Assembly (NCBI RefSeq): GCF_013375935.1
Contig: NZ_CP056117.1
Location: 1,612,001-1,676,000 of the forward strand
Source: Enterobacter cloacae
GTDB lineage: Bacteria; Pseudomonadota; Gammaproteobacteria; Enterobacterales; Enterobacteriaceae
Length of the DNA stretch: 64,000 nucleotides
Direction: 5' to 3'
Below, in pieces: positions 9,745 through 23,777 of this stretch. The notes beneath the pieces are model-generated. The model saw only the letters and a list, made by a program, of their open reading frames with translations. It was not told where the DNA came from and did not search any database. Position 1 is the stretch's first letter. Every line of letters begins with the position of its first letter. A program made the translations under genes and the position numbers.

Positions 9745-10722
9745 TTACCCAGAGAGAAGAGGCGAGAGCCAGTACAGCATCGCCATCCATACGATAAATC
9801 CACCCGTCAGCAGCGCGCCTGCGCCTTTGCCAATCTGCTCTTTTCGCCGCCAGCAGAGCAGGGCGAAAATTACGCTGACCAGCAGCATCACACCGTAATC
9901 GCGCGTGAAGACCATCGGGTTAAACGGCCCCGGCGAGATTAGCGCCGGCAGCCCCGTCACGATCGCGATATTGAAAATATTCGAGCCGATAATATTGCCG
10001 ATGGCGATATCATCTTCCCCTTTACGCGCTCCGGCGATGGCGGTGGCCAGCTCGGGCAGGCTGGTGCCGATGGCAATCACCGTCAGACCGATTGTCAGTT
10101 CGCTCATCGCAAACGCGTTCGCCAGCACCGTTGCGTTGTCGACGACCATCCGCGTGGCCATCGGCATGATGATCAGCGCCACGCCCAGCCACAGCAGGGC
10201 GACGGGTAAGGTGCCCTCCCGGGGCAGCTCGGCGAGATGCTCACGCGTGAGGCTATCGTTGCCCTGTTTTTCCGCCAGGCGAGCGATTTTAACGCTATAA
10301 AGTAACCAGATCCCGGCCAGGGCGAGGAGGAATATACCGTCTCCGACGCTCAGTATCCCGTCGTAAAGCACGCAGCCTGCCAGCAGACTGACGACTAACA
10401 TTAGCGGCAATTCGCGGCGCAAAACATCAGAATGCACGCGAAATGGATGGAGTAATGCGGCTAAGCCTAAAATCAGTAATATATTGACGATGTTAGAGCC
10501 AATCGCGGTACCAATAGCGAGGTCGACCTGGCCATGCAGCGATGCTGAAACAGAAACGATGATTTCAGGAAGCGAAGTGCCTACACTAACCACCGTCATC
10601 CCAATAATGATGGGCGGCATGCCGATGAGTCGACAGAGAATTGATGCGGCAAAGACCAAACGGTCAGCACTGTAGACCACCAACAGTAAACCAATTATTA
10701 ACAGTGCTGTTGCTAAAAGCAT
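9745..10722 (-). CDS. yrbG: YrbG, CaCA-family sodium/calcium antiporter-like protein
   Basis: An inner-membrane protein of 325 residues with two homologous halves of about five membrane segments. Each half carries the alpha-repeat signature: GTSLPEIIVS with GSNIVNILLILG, and GTSLPELATAI with GSNIFNIAIVTG. This defines the K+-independent Na+/Ca2+ exchanger fold; the ion carried by YrbG in vivo is not established. The start at 10722 has AAAGGA at good spacing. It is the first gene of the minus-strand cluster and is divergent from mlaF across 227 bases, which should contain both promoters. Confidence 0.95.
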   Translation of the reverse strand: MLLATALLIIGLLLVVYSADRLVFAASILCRLIGMPPIIIGMTVVSVGTSLPEIIVSVSASLHGQVDLAIGTAIGSNIVNILLILGLAALLHPFRVHSDVLRRELPLMLVVSLLAGCVLYDGILSVGDGIFLLALAGIWLLYSVKIARLAEKQGNDSLTREHLAELPREGTLPVALLWLGVALIIMPMATRMVVDNATVLANAFAMSELTIGLTVIAIGTSLPELATAIAGARKGEDDIAIGNIIGSNIFNIAIVTGLPALISPGPFNPMVFTRDYGVMLLVSVIFALLCWRRKEQIGKGAGALLTGGFIVWMAMLYWLSPLLSG

Positions 10723-10949
10723 CAAAAGTCCTTTCTTCAGGTATACTCGCTGGTCCACTGCGCACGAATATTGGCGCCAGATGAAGTCTGAGACGTAACG
10801 AATTCCTAATTTTGACTTTATGCGCCGGAAAAGTAAAACAAATGCCAGCTTTAGCTAACCCCAATAGCGAATATTCTGTAAAAATGCGGGGTTTAGGGCT
10901 GATTTACGCTTCATGCCAGCCGTGAAGCAAGGTAAGAAAGGAACCATAA

Positions 10950-12552
<1,603 letters not shown>

Positions 12553-12556
12553 GTTC

Positions 12557-13105
12557 ATGCAAACGAGAAAAAATGAAATTTGGGTCGGCGTGTTTCTGCT
12601 TCTGGCGCTGCTGGCCGCGCTGTTTATCTGCCTGCGTGCGGCGGACATTACCTCTGTCCGCACCGAGCCGACGTACCGCATCTACGCGACCTTCGATAAC
12701 ATCGGCGGCCTCAAGGCGCGCTCACCGGTTCGTATTGGTGGCGTCGTTATCGGCCGGGTCTCAGACATTACGCTGGATGAGAAAACCTATCTGCCGCGCG
12801 TCGCGATGGATATTGAAGAGCGCTACAACCACATTCCGGACACCAGCTCGCTTTCCATCCGCACTTCCGGCCTGCTGGGGGAGCAATACCTGGCCCTTAA
12901 CGTTGGTTTTGAAGATCCTGAGCTGGGAACGACTATCCTTAAAGACGGTAGCGTAATCCAGGATACCAAGTCAGCGATGGTGCTGGAAGATATGATTGGT
13001 CAGTTCCTTTACAACAGTAAAGGGGATGATAAAAAGTCTGACGATGCCCCTGCGCAGAGTGAAGACCACACCAACGTCGAACCGACGCCAGGCGCGACGA
13101 ATTAA
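12557..13105 (+). CDS. mlaD: Phospholipid transporter MCE-domain subunit MlaD
   Basis: A 182-residue bitopic protein with one N-terminal membrane helix (about 8-28) and a single MCE domain (FDNIGGLKARSPVRIGGVVIG) that forms the hexameric lipid-binding ring in the periplasm. The C-terminal tail after about residue 150 is polar and low-complexity. I set the start at 12557 (MQTRKNEIWVG); the upstream in-frame start at 12542 would overlap mlaE. Confidence 0.97.
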   Translation: MQTRKNEIWVGVFLLLALLAALFICLRAADITSVRTEPTYRIYATFDNIGGLKARSPVRIGGVVIGRVSDITLDEKTYLPRVAMDIEERYNHIPDTSSLSIRTSGLLGEQYLALNVGFEDPELGTTILKDGSVIQDTKSAMVLEDMIGQFLYNSKGDDKKSDDAPAQSEDHTNVEPTPGATN

Positions 13106-13120
13106 TTTCAGGAGAAGTCC

Positions 13121-13756
13121 ATGTTTAAACGACTGTTAATGGTTGCCATGCTGGTCATTGCCCCTCTTACCGCGGCGCACGCTGCGGATCAGAGCAATCC
13201 GTACAAGCTGATGAATGAGGCCGCGAAGAAAACCTTCGACCGTCTTAAAAATGAACAGCCTAAAATCCGCTCTAACCCTGACTATCTGCGCGATGTGGTA
13301 GACCAGGAGCTGCTGCCGTACGTGCAGATCAAATATGCGGGCGCGCTGGTGCTGGGGCGTTACTACAAAGATGCGACCCCGGCGCAGCGTGAGGCTTACT
13401 TTGCCGCGTTCCGTGAATACCTGAAGCAGGCTTACGGCCAGGCGCTGGCGATGTACCACGGCCAGACCTATCAGATTGCCCCTGAACAGCCGCTGGGCGA
13501 TGCCACCATCATTCCTATCCGCGTAACGATCGTCGATCCAAACGGCCGCCCACCGGTTCGTCTGGACTTCCAGTGGCGTAAGAACAGCCAGACCGGGAAC
13601 TGGCAGGCGTACGACATGATCGCCGAAGGCGTCAGCATGATCACCACTAAACAGAACGAGTGGAGCGATCTGCTGCGCACCAAAGGCATTGATGGCCTGA
13701 CTGCACAGCTTCAGTCTATCTCTCGTCAGAAAATTACGCTGGACGAGAAGAAGTAA
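13121..13756 (+). CDS. mlaC: Phospholipid-binding periplasmic protein MlaC
   Basis: A soluble periplasmic carrier (211 residues) that shuttles phospholipid between the MlaA-porin complex and MlaFEDB. The signal peptide covers residues 1-21 (ending AAHAA) and is followed by [20 protein letters not shown]. The DUF330/Tol-Pal-related fold is indicated by [23 protein letters not shown]. It overlaps the mlaB start by one base (TAATG). Confidence 0.97.
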   Translation: MFKRLLMVAMLVIAPLTAAHAADQSNPYKLMNEAAKKTFDRLKNEQPKIRSNPDYLRDVVDQELLPYVQIKYAGALVLGRYYKDATPAQREAYFAAFREYLKQAYGQALAMYHGQTYQIAPEQPLGDATIIPIRVTIVDPNGRPPVRLDFQWRKNSQTGNWQAYDMIAEGVSMITTKQNEWSDLLRTKGIDGLTAQLQSISRQKITLDEKK

Positions 13757-14049
13757 TGTCGCAGCAACTTAGCTGGGCGCGCGACGGCGAGACGCTGGCG
13801 CTGACGGGGGAGCTGGATCAGGATCTGCTTAACCCGCTGTGGGAGGCTCGCCATAACGCGATGCAGGGCGTGACGCGGATTGACTTACATGGCGTCACGC
13901 GGGTGGATACCGCCGGTATTGCCCTGCTGGCGCATCTGGTTGCCACGGGTAAGAAGCAGGGGAGCAACGTTACCCTGGCGGGGGTAAGCGATAACGTCGT
14001 TACCCTTGCAAAGCTTTACAATTTGCCTGAGGACGTATTACCTCGCTAA
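13756..14049 (+). CDS. mlaB: Phospholipid transporter STAS-domain subunit MlaB
   Basis: A 97-residue cytoplasmic STAS-domain protein that binds MlaF and is needed for stable MlaFEDB. The STAS core with Ser/Thr at the anti-sigma-antagonist position is in LHGVTRVDTAGIALLAHLV. It is the last gene of the mla operon and is followed by a strong intrinsic terminator at 14073. Confidence 0.96.
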   Translation: MSQQLSWARDGETLALTGELDQDLLNPLWEARHNAMQGVTRIDLHGVTRVDTAGIALLAHLVATGKKQGSNVTLAGVSDNVVTLAKLYNLPEDVLPR

Positions 14050-14072
14050 CTTTTTCAGTACGTTACTTCCGA

Positions 14073-14105
14073 AAGCCCCGTCAGTTTACTCGTCGGGGCT
14101 TTTTG
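14073..14105 (+). terminator. Intrinsic terminator of the mla operon
   Basis: An 8-bp stem AAGCCCCG / CGGGGCTT with a 13-nt loop is followed by TTTT. It lies 23 bases after the mlaB stop and before ibaG. Confidence 0.85.
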
Positions 14106-14175
14106 CTTGTTTAAGACCGCGTCACTTTGCTCTAAGATGTTGGGCTTGTTTTCACTATCAGATGATGTAGACCCC

Positions 14176-14430
14176 ATGGAAAATAATGAAATCCAGACTG
14201 TGCTGATGAATGCACTCTCCCTTCAGGAAGCCCACGTCTCTGGCGATGGCAGTCACTTCCAGGTTATTGCTGTGGGTGAGATGTTCGACGGAATGAGTCG
14301 CGTGAAGAAACAGCAGGCTGTGTACGCGCCGCTGATGGAATATATTGCGGATAACCGCATCCACGCCCTGTCGATTAAAGCGTTCACCCCACAGGAGTGG
14401 GCTCGCGATCGCAAACTAAACGGTTTTTGA
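14176..14430 (+). CDS. ibaG: BolA-family protein IbaG
   Basis: A small BolA-like protein (84 residues) linked to acid resistance and to iron-sulfur/glutaredoxin partnership. The BolA helix-turn-helix-like core [22 protein letters not shown] is intact, with the conserved His in [10 protein letters not shown]. The start at 14176 (MENNEIQ) was chosen by homology; no strong Shine-Dalgarno is visible before it. murA follows 50 bases later. Confidence 0.93.
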   Translation: MENNEIQTVLMNALSLQEAHVSGDGSHFQVIAVGEMFDGMSRVKKQQAVYAPLMEYIADNRIHALSIKAFTPQEWARDRKLNGF

Positions 14431-14435
14431 GCTGA

Positions 14436-15740
<1,305 letters not shown>

Positions 15741-15803
15741 TCTTTCCGGCACCCCCCTGCCAGACCAGGCCGGGGGATTGCTGTTCCTGCCAGTCCGGGT
15801 GCA

Positions 15804-16091
15804 TCAGTCCTGATGTGCTTTCTTCACTTTGCTCTGGCGCATCATGCGCGTTCTGTCGATAAATTCATGGGTAACGGGATCGTGGTAGCGTGACGGCCAG
15901 ATTATCCATGGATGCGTTTCCAGCGCCGTTGCGATAATCAGCTCCCCCTTCGGCCATGGGCGGGTCAGCGCGTTTGCCAGCGTCGACGAGCTCAACCCAT
16001 TACGACGTGATTCGGCAGCCAGCGATGTCCCTTTTTTACGCAGCGCCGCAATAATGTCAGCAGAATGCCAGTCGATGAATTTTGTATCCAT
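15804..16091 (-). CDS. sfsB: SfsB/Nlp, Ner-like DNA-binding transcriptional regulator
   Basis: A 95-residue Ner/Nlp-family helix-turn-helix protein related to the phage Mu Ner repressor; in E. coli extra copies activate maltose genes. The HTH region is GTSLAAESRRNGLSSSTLANALTRPWPKGE. I start at the ATG at 16091 (MDTKFIDWHSADII), which has AAGGA about 9 bases upstream. It lies between murA (convergent) and ispB, as in E. coli. The target genes cannot be read from the sequence. Confidence 0.93.
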   Translation of the reverse strand: MDTKFIDWHSADIIAALRKKGTSLAAESRRNGLSSSTLANALTRPWPKGELIIATALETHPWIIWPSRYHDPVTHEFIDRTRMMRQSKVKKAHQD

Positions 16092-16280
16092 AATGCTGTC
16101 CTTGTGTTCGTTATCGTCCACGCCTTTTCGTGTGAAAAGACAGCATTACTATACCCACTTCGAACATGCGATTTAAAAAGTTCATGTTACGAGAAGCAAT
16201 ATTCAGAATAAGGCACGGCTTTATGCATGCGGCCTGTAACCGGATGAATTTACACGAATATGGAATTTACTGGAGCATAC

Positions 16281-16307
16281 TAAAATCTCCCTGCGGGGCG
16301 CAGGGAG
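16281..16307 (-). terminator. Terminator of ispB
   Basis: A 9-bp perfect stem CTCCCTGCG / CGCAGGGAG with a 3-nt loop, followed on the minus strand by ATTTTA. It is located 13 bases past the ispB stop. The 16092-16280 remainder upstream of sfsB is AT-rich and shows no gene. Confidence 0.75.
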
Positions 16308-16319
16308 AGGAGGGAGGAA

Positions 16320-17291
16320 TTAACGATCGCGCTGAACGGCGATGTGAGCAAGGCCTATAAGCGCATCACGCCACGGGCTGTCAGGGATCACCTGAATCGC
16401 GGCGATGGCTTTATCCGCTTCTTCTTCAGCACGCTGACGCGTCCATTCCAGCGAGCCGCAGATTGCCATTGTTTCCAGTACTGGTTCCAGAAGATGGCGA
16501 CCATTTCCCTGCTCGATTGCTTCACGGATCATCTGCGCCTGTTCCGGCGTGCCATTGCGCATGGCGTGGAGCAGCGGCAGCGTTGGTTTGCCTTCGTTCA
16601 GGTCATCACCGACGTTTTTGCCGAGCGTTTCGCCGTCTGCGCTGTAGTCCAGCAGATCATCGATCAGCTGGAACGCCGTGCCGAGGTAACGGCCGTAGTC
16701 CTGAAGGCCTTTTTCCTCCGCTTCGCTACAGCCTGCCAGAATGCCAGAGCACTGCGCGGCCGCTTCAAACAGGCGCGCGGTTTTGCTGTAAATCACGCGC
16801 ATGTAGTTTTCTTCGGTGATGTCCGGGTCGTTGACGTTCATCAGCTGCAGGACTTCACCCTCAGCAATAACGTTGACGGCCTCTGACATCACTTCCAGCA
16901 CCTTCAGCGAGCCCAGGCTGGTCATCATCTGGAAGGCGCGGGTATAGATAAAATCCCCCACCAGGACGCTTGCCGCATTGCCAAACGCCGCGTTGGCGGT
17001 GGCTTTACCGCGGCGCATGTCCGACTCATCCACAACGTCGTCGTGAAGCAGGGTGGCGGTGTGGATAAATTCGATCAGCGCTGCGATCGTGACGTGAGCA
17101 TTTCCCTGATAGCCAACCGCGCGAGCGGCCAGAATGGCAATCATCGGACGAATGCGTTTGCCGCCGCCGCTGACGATGTAATAGCCCAACTGATTGATCA
17201 GCTGAACGTCAGAGTTGAGTTGCTCCAGGATTGCTGCATTTACACCCGCCATATCTTGCGCGGTTAACTCATTGATTTTTTCTAAATTCAT
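16320..17291 (-). CDS. ispB: Octaprenyl diphosphate synthase IspB
   Basis: A 323-residue trans-polyprenyl synthase that makes the C40 side chain of ubiquinone and menaquinone. Both Asp-rich motifs are intact: LLHDDVVDESDMRRG (FARM) and QLIDDLLDYSAD (SARM). It is divergent from rplU across a 257-base region. The quinone link fits ubiU, ubiV and ubiT further along the window. Confidence 0.97.
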   Translation of the reverse strand: MNLEKINELTAQDMAGVNAAILEQLNSDVQLINQLGYYIVSGGGKRIRPMIAILAARAVGYQGNAHVTIAALIEFIHTATLLHDDVVDESDMRRGKATANAAFGNAASVLVGDFIYTRAFQMMTSLGSLKVLEVMSEAVNVIAEGEVLQLMNVNDPDITEENYMRVIYSKTARLFEAAAQCSGILAGCSEAEEKGLQDYGRYLGTAFQLIDDLLDYSADGETLGKNVGDDLNEGKPTLPLLHAMRNGTPEQAQMIREAIEQGNGRHLLEPVLETMAICGSLEWTRQRAEEEADKAIAAIQVIPDSPWRDALIGLAHIAVQRDR

Positions 17292-17449
17292 CGCAAAAGC
17301 CGGGCTTTTTATCCTGTTTATCCCACACGATATGGGTTCACAAAGGGTTTCGGTTTATAAATAGTATTGCTGATTGTACTGAAAAAACGGCGCAGATAAA
17401 CGTTACCGTACGTGTTGTGTTTTTTTTCTTCATGTATTGATGCTAGCAC

Positions 17450-17478
17450 TTGTCAAAGGCTCGCGTTTTGCGTAATAT
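17450..17478 (+). promoter_or_regulatory. Sigma-70 promoter of rplU-rpmA
   Basis: A TTGTCA -35 element and a TAATAT -10 element are separated by exactly 17 bases, about 70 bases before the rplU ATG. It is the best promoter match in the ispB-rplU intergenic region. Confidence 0.75.
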
Positions 17479-17494
17479 TCGCGCCCTATTGTGA

Positions 17495-17860
<366 letters not shown>

Positions 17861-17879
17861 GACCTGAGGAGAGATTTAA

Positions 17880-18137
<258 letters not shown>

Positions 18138-18162
18138 GGTTTTCTCGGTCCGGTAACGGATT

Positions 18163-18193
18163 AAAGCCCCGCAACGTGTTGCGGGGCTTTTTA
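18163..18193 (+). terminator. Intrinsic terminator after rpmA
   Basis: A 13-bp arm pair AAAGCCCCGCAAC / GTTGCGGGGCTTT with a very short loop and a T run. Some read-through is likely, because yhbE and obgE follow with no obvious separate strong promoter. Confidence 0.88.
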
Positions 18194-18232
18194 CATTGGA
18201 AACCCGGAAAATTTTCTGTAGGGAAAACGGGC

Positions 18233-20379
<2,147 letters not shown>

Positions 20380-20388
20380 ATCCCGCAT

Positions 20389-20413
20389 AAAGCCCCTTAA
20401 CGGGGCTTTTTTT
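20389..20413. terminator. Terminator between obgE and pmrB
   Basis: An 8-bp stem AAAGCCCC / GGGGCTTT with a TTAAC loop and a 7-T run on the + strand. It ends obgE transcription; the hairpin lies against the 3' end of the convergent pmrB and could serve both directions. Confidence 0.85.
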
Positions 20414-21455
20414 ATCCTATCTTCGCGGGTAGCCAGCAGCTGGCGATTAGGCCGCCCTCGGTGCCGTTCTCCAGCGTTAAACGACCATGATGGAGCTGCA
20501 CGATGCGCTGTACGATGCTCAGCCCAAGGCCGCTGCCACCGTAGCGCTGATCGAGGCGTCGGAAAGGTTCGGTGATCGACTGTCGGTGCGCATCGTCAAT
20601 ACCCGGACCCTGGTCTATAACGCTGACCCGGGTACCGTCCTCCGTCTCTGCTAACGTCACTTCAATCGTCGTTCCTGCCGGGCTGTAGCGGGCGGCGTTC
20701 TCCAGCAGATTCCTTAACATCAGACGCAGCAGGACGGCATCGCCCTGCACCGTCAGCGGGCTGTGAGCAGGCCATATCACCATATGCTCTCTGGCTTCAT
20801 GCTCCAGGCTGAGCGGTGCAATGATCGTCTCCGTCCAGTTAACGGTTTCGTAGTGACCGCTTGCCATCGCCTGTCCGGCACGCGCCAGCATCAGCAGCTG
20901 TTCCACCGTATGCATAAGCTGATCGATGCGGCTTACCAGCGGGGCGGCCTGCGGCGATCCGGACTGAGCCATCAGTTCAAGATGGAGCCTGATACCCGCA
21001 AGCGGCGTTCGCAGCTCGTGCGCCGCGTCGGCGGTAAACAGGCGCTCCTGTTGAATAGTATGATCCAGCCGGGCGAGAAGCTGATTCAGCGAGGTAGTCA
21101 CCGCGCCAATCTCTTCCATGTCGGAATACATCGGCAGGGGAGTGAGGTTATCCGCCGAGCGGTTCGCAAGGCTGGCCCGCAGCTTATTGAGGGGGCGGGT
21201 GATCCAGGTTACCGCCCAGAATGAGAAGAACAGGGTAAAACCGACCATCACCAGAGAAGGAACCAGCAGGGAGGCAATGGCTTCACGGATCTCTTTTTCG
21301 ACATGGTTGTTGCGCGATTTCGCGGACAACGTTTCGTTCACCAGAAAACCGATTTGCTCGCGGCTCTCATGCCACAGCCAGATCACGCTAATCAACTGGA
21401 AAAATAACAGAATAACCGCCAGCAACACCATCAACCGCCGGCGCATACTGTTCAT
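20412..21455 (-). CDS. pmrB: PmrB/BasS-type sensor histidine kinase
   Basis: A 347-residue sensor with membrane segments at about 8-28 and 62-85 flanking a short periplasmic loop of about 33 residues, a HAMP segment, phosphoacceptor His146 in AAHELRTPLAG, N box RNLLENAARYSP and G boxes DQGPGID and GGSGLGLSIV. It closely resembles E. coli BasS as I recall it (WLWHES, EIREA, NERLFTAD-type motifs), and the loop carries an ExxE at residues 55-58, the Fe(III)-sensing motif of PmrB. It overlaps pmrA by 4 bases. The usual partner eptA is not adjacent, so it may be a second BasS-like paralogue rather than the lipid A regulator. Confidence 0.82.
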   Translation of the reverse strand: MNSMRRRLMVLLAVILLFFQLISVIWLWHESREQIGFLVNETLSAKSRNNHVEKEIREAIASLLVPSLVMVGFTLFFSFWAVTWITRPLNKLRASLANRSADNLTPLPMYSDMEEIGAVTTSLNQLLARLDHTIQQERLFTADAAHELRTPLAGIRLHLELMAQSGSPQAAPLVSRIDQLMHTVEQLLMLARAGQAMASGHYETVNWTETIIAPLSLEHEAREHMVIWPAHSPLTVQGDAVLLRLMLRNLLENAARYSPAGTTIEVTLAETEDGTRVSVIDQGPGIDDAHRQSITEPFRRLDQRYGGSGLGLSIVQRIVQLHHGRLTLENGTEGGLIASCWLPAKIG

Positions 21456-22114
21456 TTCTGGCTCTCCAGACGGTAGCCCACGCCGCGGACGGTTTTAATG
21501 CGATCTTTACCGAGCTTGCGCCGCAGATTATGGATATGAACTTCAAGCGTGTTTGATCCCGGATCGTCCTGCCAGGAGTAAATGTCCTGCTGCAGCGTTT
21601 CACGGTGCACCGTCTGCCCGCTGCGCATGATCAGGCGCGTAAGCAGGGCAAACTCTTTTGGCGTCACTTCCACCGGCTGGGACTGGCGCAGCACCTGCTG
21701 GGTTTGTAGATTAAGGGTAATATCCCCGTCCGTAAGCAGGTTGTCACTGTGGCCCTGATAGCGGCGGATCAGCGCCCGCACGCGGGCCTGTAGCTCGGCA
21801 AGGGCAAAGGGTTTTACCAGATAATCGTCAGCGCCAGAATCCAGCCCGTTAATTCTGTCCTCTATGGCATCGCGGGCCGTGAGGATCAGTACGGGGTTAT
21901 CCACTCCGCGACGACGCCACTGGCTCAGCAGCGTCGCCCCGTCTTTATCCGGCAGGCCCAAATCCAGGATCACCAGGCTGTATTCGCCGCTCTGGATCAG
22001 GGCATCCGCTTCAGCAGCCGTGGCGGCACAATCCAGGGCGTAGCCTTCGTTCCCCAGCGCCAGCGCTAACCCTTCCTGCAATAACAGATCGTCTTCAACT
22101 ATAAGTAGTTTCAT
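21452..22114 (-). CDS. pmrA: PmrA/BasR-type response regulator
   Basis: A 220-residue OmpR/PhoB-family regulator. The receiver domain has acidic pocket VEDD (residues 7-9), phosphoacceptor Asp51 in LVILDLGLPDKDG and the conserved Lys in DYLVKPFA. The C-terminal winged helix contains SNTLEVHIHNLRRKLG and TVRGVGYRL. The pattern fits BasR/PmrA; PmrA targets include lipid A modification genes. It starts two bases after the dacB stop and overlaps pmrB by 4 bases, so dacB-pmrA-pmrB form one transcription unit here. Confidence 0.84.
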   Translation of the reverse strand: MKLLIVEDDLLLQEGLALALGNEGYALDCAATAAEADALIQSGEYSLVILDLGLPDKDGATLLSQWRRRGVDNPVLILTARDAIEDRINGLDSGADDYLVKPFALAELQARVRALIRRYQGHSDNLLTDGDITLNLQTQQVLRQSQPVEVTPKEFALLTRLIMRSGQTVHRETLQQDIYSWQDDPGSNTLEVHIHNLRRKLGKDRIKTVRGVGYRLESQK

Positions 22115-22116
22115 CG

Positions 22117-23549
22117 CTAGTTATTCTGGTAGATATCCTTATAGAGCCTGCTTTCGAAGCGTACCAGTGGAATACGACGATTGCGCTGGTCGGCCGGTTC
22201 GACGGCATAGCCGGAAAGATACTGCACAAATGCCATACGTTGCCCGCTGGCTGTCGTGATAAAACCAGCAAGGTTGTAAACCCCTTGCAGGGAGCCGGTT
22301 TTGGCTGACACTTTGCCATCCACGCCCGCGGCGTGAAGCCCCGCGCGATACTGAAGGGAGCCATCGTGCCCCGCAAGCGGCAGCATCGTAATAAAGTTTA
22401 GCTCAGCGTCGTGCTGCGCAATGTACTGCAGCACCTGCATCATGGTGGCCGGAGAAATCAGGTTATGGCGCGATAGGCCGGACCCATCGACGGCGATCGT
22501 ATTGCCCAGATCGATACCCGCCTGCTGGCGCAGGATCTGGCGCACGGCATCAGAACCGGCACGCCAGGTTCCCGGCACGCCAAAGCGTGCATGCCCAATC
22601 ATGCGGAACACCGTGTCGGCAATCATGTTATCCGACTTTTTCAGCATAATCTTAAGCAAATCATGCAGTGGCGCGGACTGCTTGCTGGCGATCACTGTAC
22701 CTGGCTCGTTCACCTGCGTCTGGCGCAGCAGCGTTCCGGTGTAGGTTATGCCCGCCTGCTTGAGTTCGTCTTTGAAAATCGCGCCGGCATACCCTGCACC
22801 GTCCTGAATGGCGAAGGCCAGCGGCAGGGGTCGGCGCGCTGGGAAAGGCATCCCGTTAGCGTATAGCGGTTAAGATCGCCCGGTACCACGTCCAGCTCGC
22901 AATACTGTGCCTCCGGTGAGCCTTTCGCCAGCGTACGAACCTGGCTGAACATCGTGACCGGATAGTAGGACGCAACGCGGATGAAGGCTAAATCGTTCGG
23001 TTTTGGCGCACTGTAAAGCGAGACGGAGAAGCAGTTACGGTCGACGATCGCGGCGGCTGGCGGGGCGCTAAAGCACTGCGTCATGTCGTTCCAGGGCCAG
23101 CCCGGCGCTTTATCGTGGCTGGCGAAAATAGAGGTGTCGATCAGCACGTTGCCATCGATTTTTGTCACGCCGGATTTTTTCAGCGCCGCCACCATGTTGC
23201 GGACATCCTGGCGCTTAAAGGTGGGATCGCCACCAAAACGGGCGATAAGATCGCCTTTCAGTTCACCGCCCTCGACGTTACCTTTGGTTTCAAGGGTGGT
23301 GATAAAACGGAAGTCTGGCCCGAGCTGGAGCAGGGCGGCGAGGGCGGTGATCACCTTCTGGGTACTGGCAGGCAGCGCCATCTGTTGACTGTGATAGTCA
23401 ATTGCGGGAGCCGGCGCGCCAACCTTCTGCACCATCAGGGCAAGGTTCGCGCCAGCGGGCAGCTGATTAATGTACTCTTCAACATTCGCGGCCTGAACGG
23501 TGAACGTTATACTGGTAGTCAATCCGATGATAAAACTGGAAAATCGCAT
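22117..23549 (-). pseudogene. dacB: DacB (PBP4) gene broken by a one-base frameshift
   Basis: D-alanyl-D-alanine carboxypeptidase/endopeptidase PBP4, expected at 477 residues. The span is 1433 bases, exactly one short of 478 codons. The first frame runs from 23549 (MRFSSFIIGLT, signal peptide to about 20, SxxK motif S62-T-Q-K65) through residue 241, then reads 26 aberrant residues and stops at 22746. The rest, from LPLAFAIQDG on, is in another frame and carries the SxN motif (KKSDNM) and the KTG motif (SAKTGSLQG). The join is a run of four C (minus strand; G at 22827-22830) where five restore the frame. As written, no active PBP4 is made. It could be a real mutation or a homopolymer sequencing error. 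Confidence 0.9.
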
Positions 23550-23614
23550 AATCTCGCGCTAACAACCCGAAAACAAACCGTCATACTACGGTGCATGGCA
23601 CCGTAAAGTAAACG

Positions 23615-23653
23615 ATGACCCATAGTGAACTTCGCGGTAAAATACGTATCAAA
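23615..23653 (+). promoter_or_regulatory. Overlapping sigma-E and sigma-70 promoters of greA
   Basis: GAACTT (23627-23632) and TCAAA (23649-23653) are 16 bases apart, a close match to the sigma-E consensus. A TAAAAT -10 (23638-23643) with ATGACC 17 bases upstream gives an overlapping sigma-70 promoter. E. coli greA is also known to have both classes. Confidence 0.7.
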
Positions 23654-23706
23654 TTGAAAAATTGCTGCTGACCTGGGGCGTTGCTCCCGGGTCGGTTTTC
23701 TTTTTG
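23651..23706 (+). ncRNA. GraL-like attenuator in the greA leader
   Basis: Downstream of the promoters, GACCTGGG (23670-23677) pairs with CCCGGGTC (23686-23693) and is followed by a T-rich tract (TTTTCTTTTT). This would terminate a short leader RNA before greA, as described for the GraL RNA array in E. coli. The transcript ends are inferred from the promoter and hairpin positions. Confidence 0.55.
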
Positions 23707-23777
23707 CTTCTGGCCTGTTCAGGTGGGCTGGAGCAGGGAACACTGCTCCCAACAGGAATGTTTAAGAGGTATAACAA

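Noticed and set aside
15741..15803. Possible murA terminator (CCCCCC...GGGGG)
   Set aside because: The stem is short and interrupted and no T run follows, so I did not annotate it.
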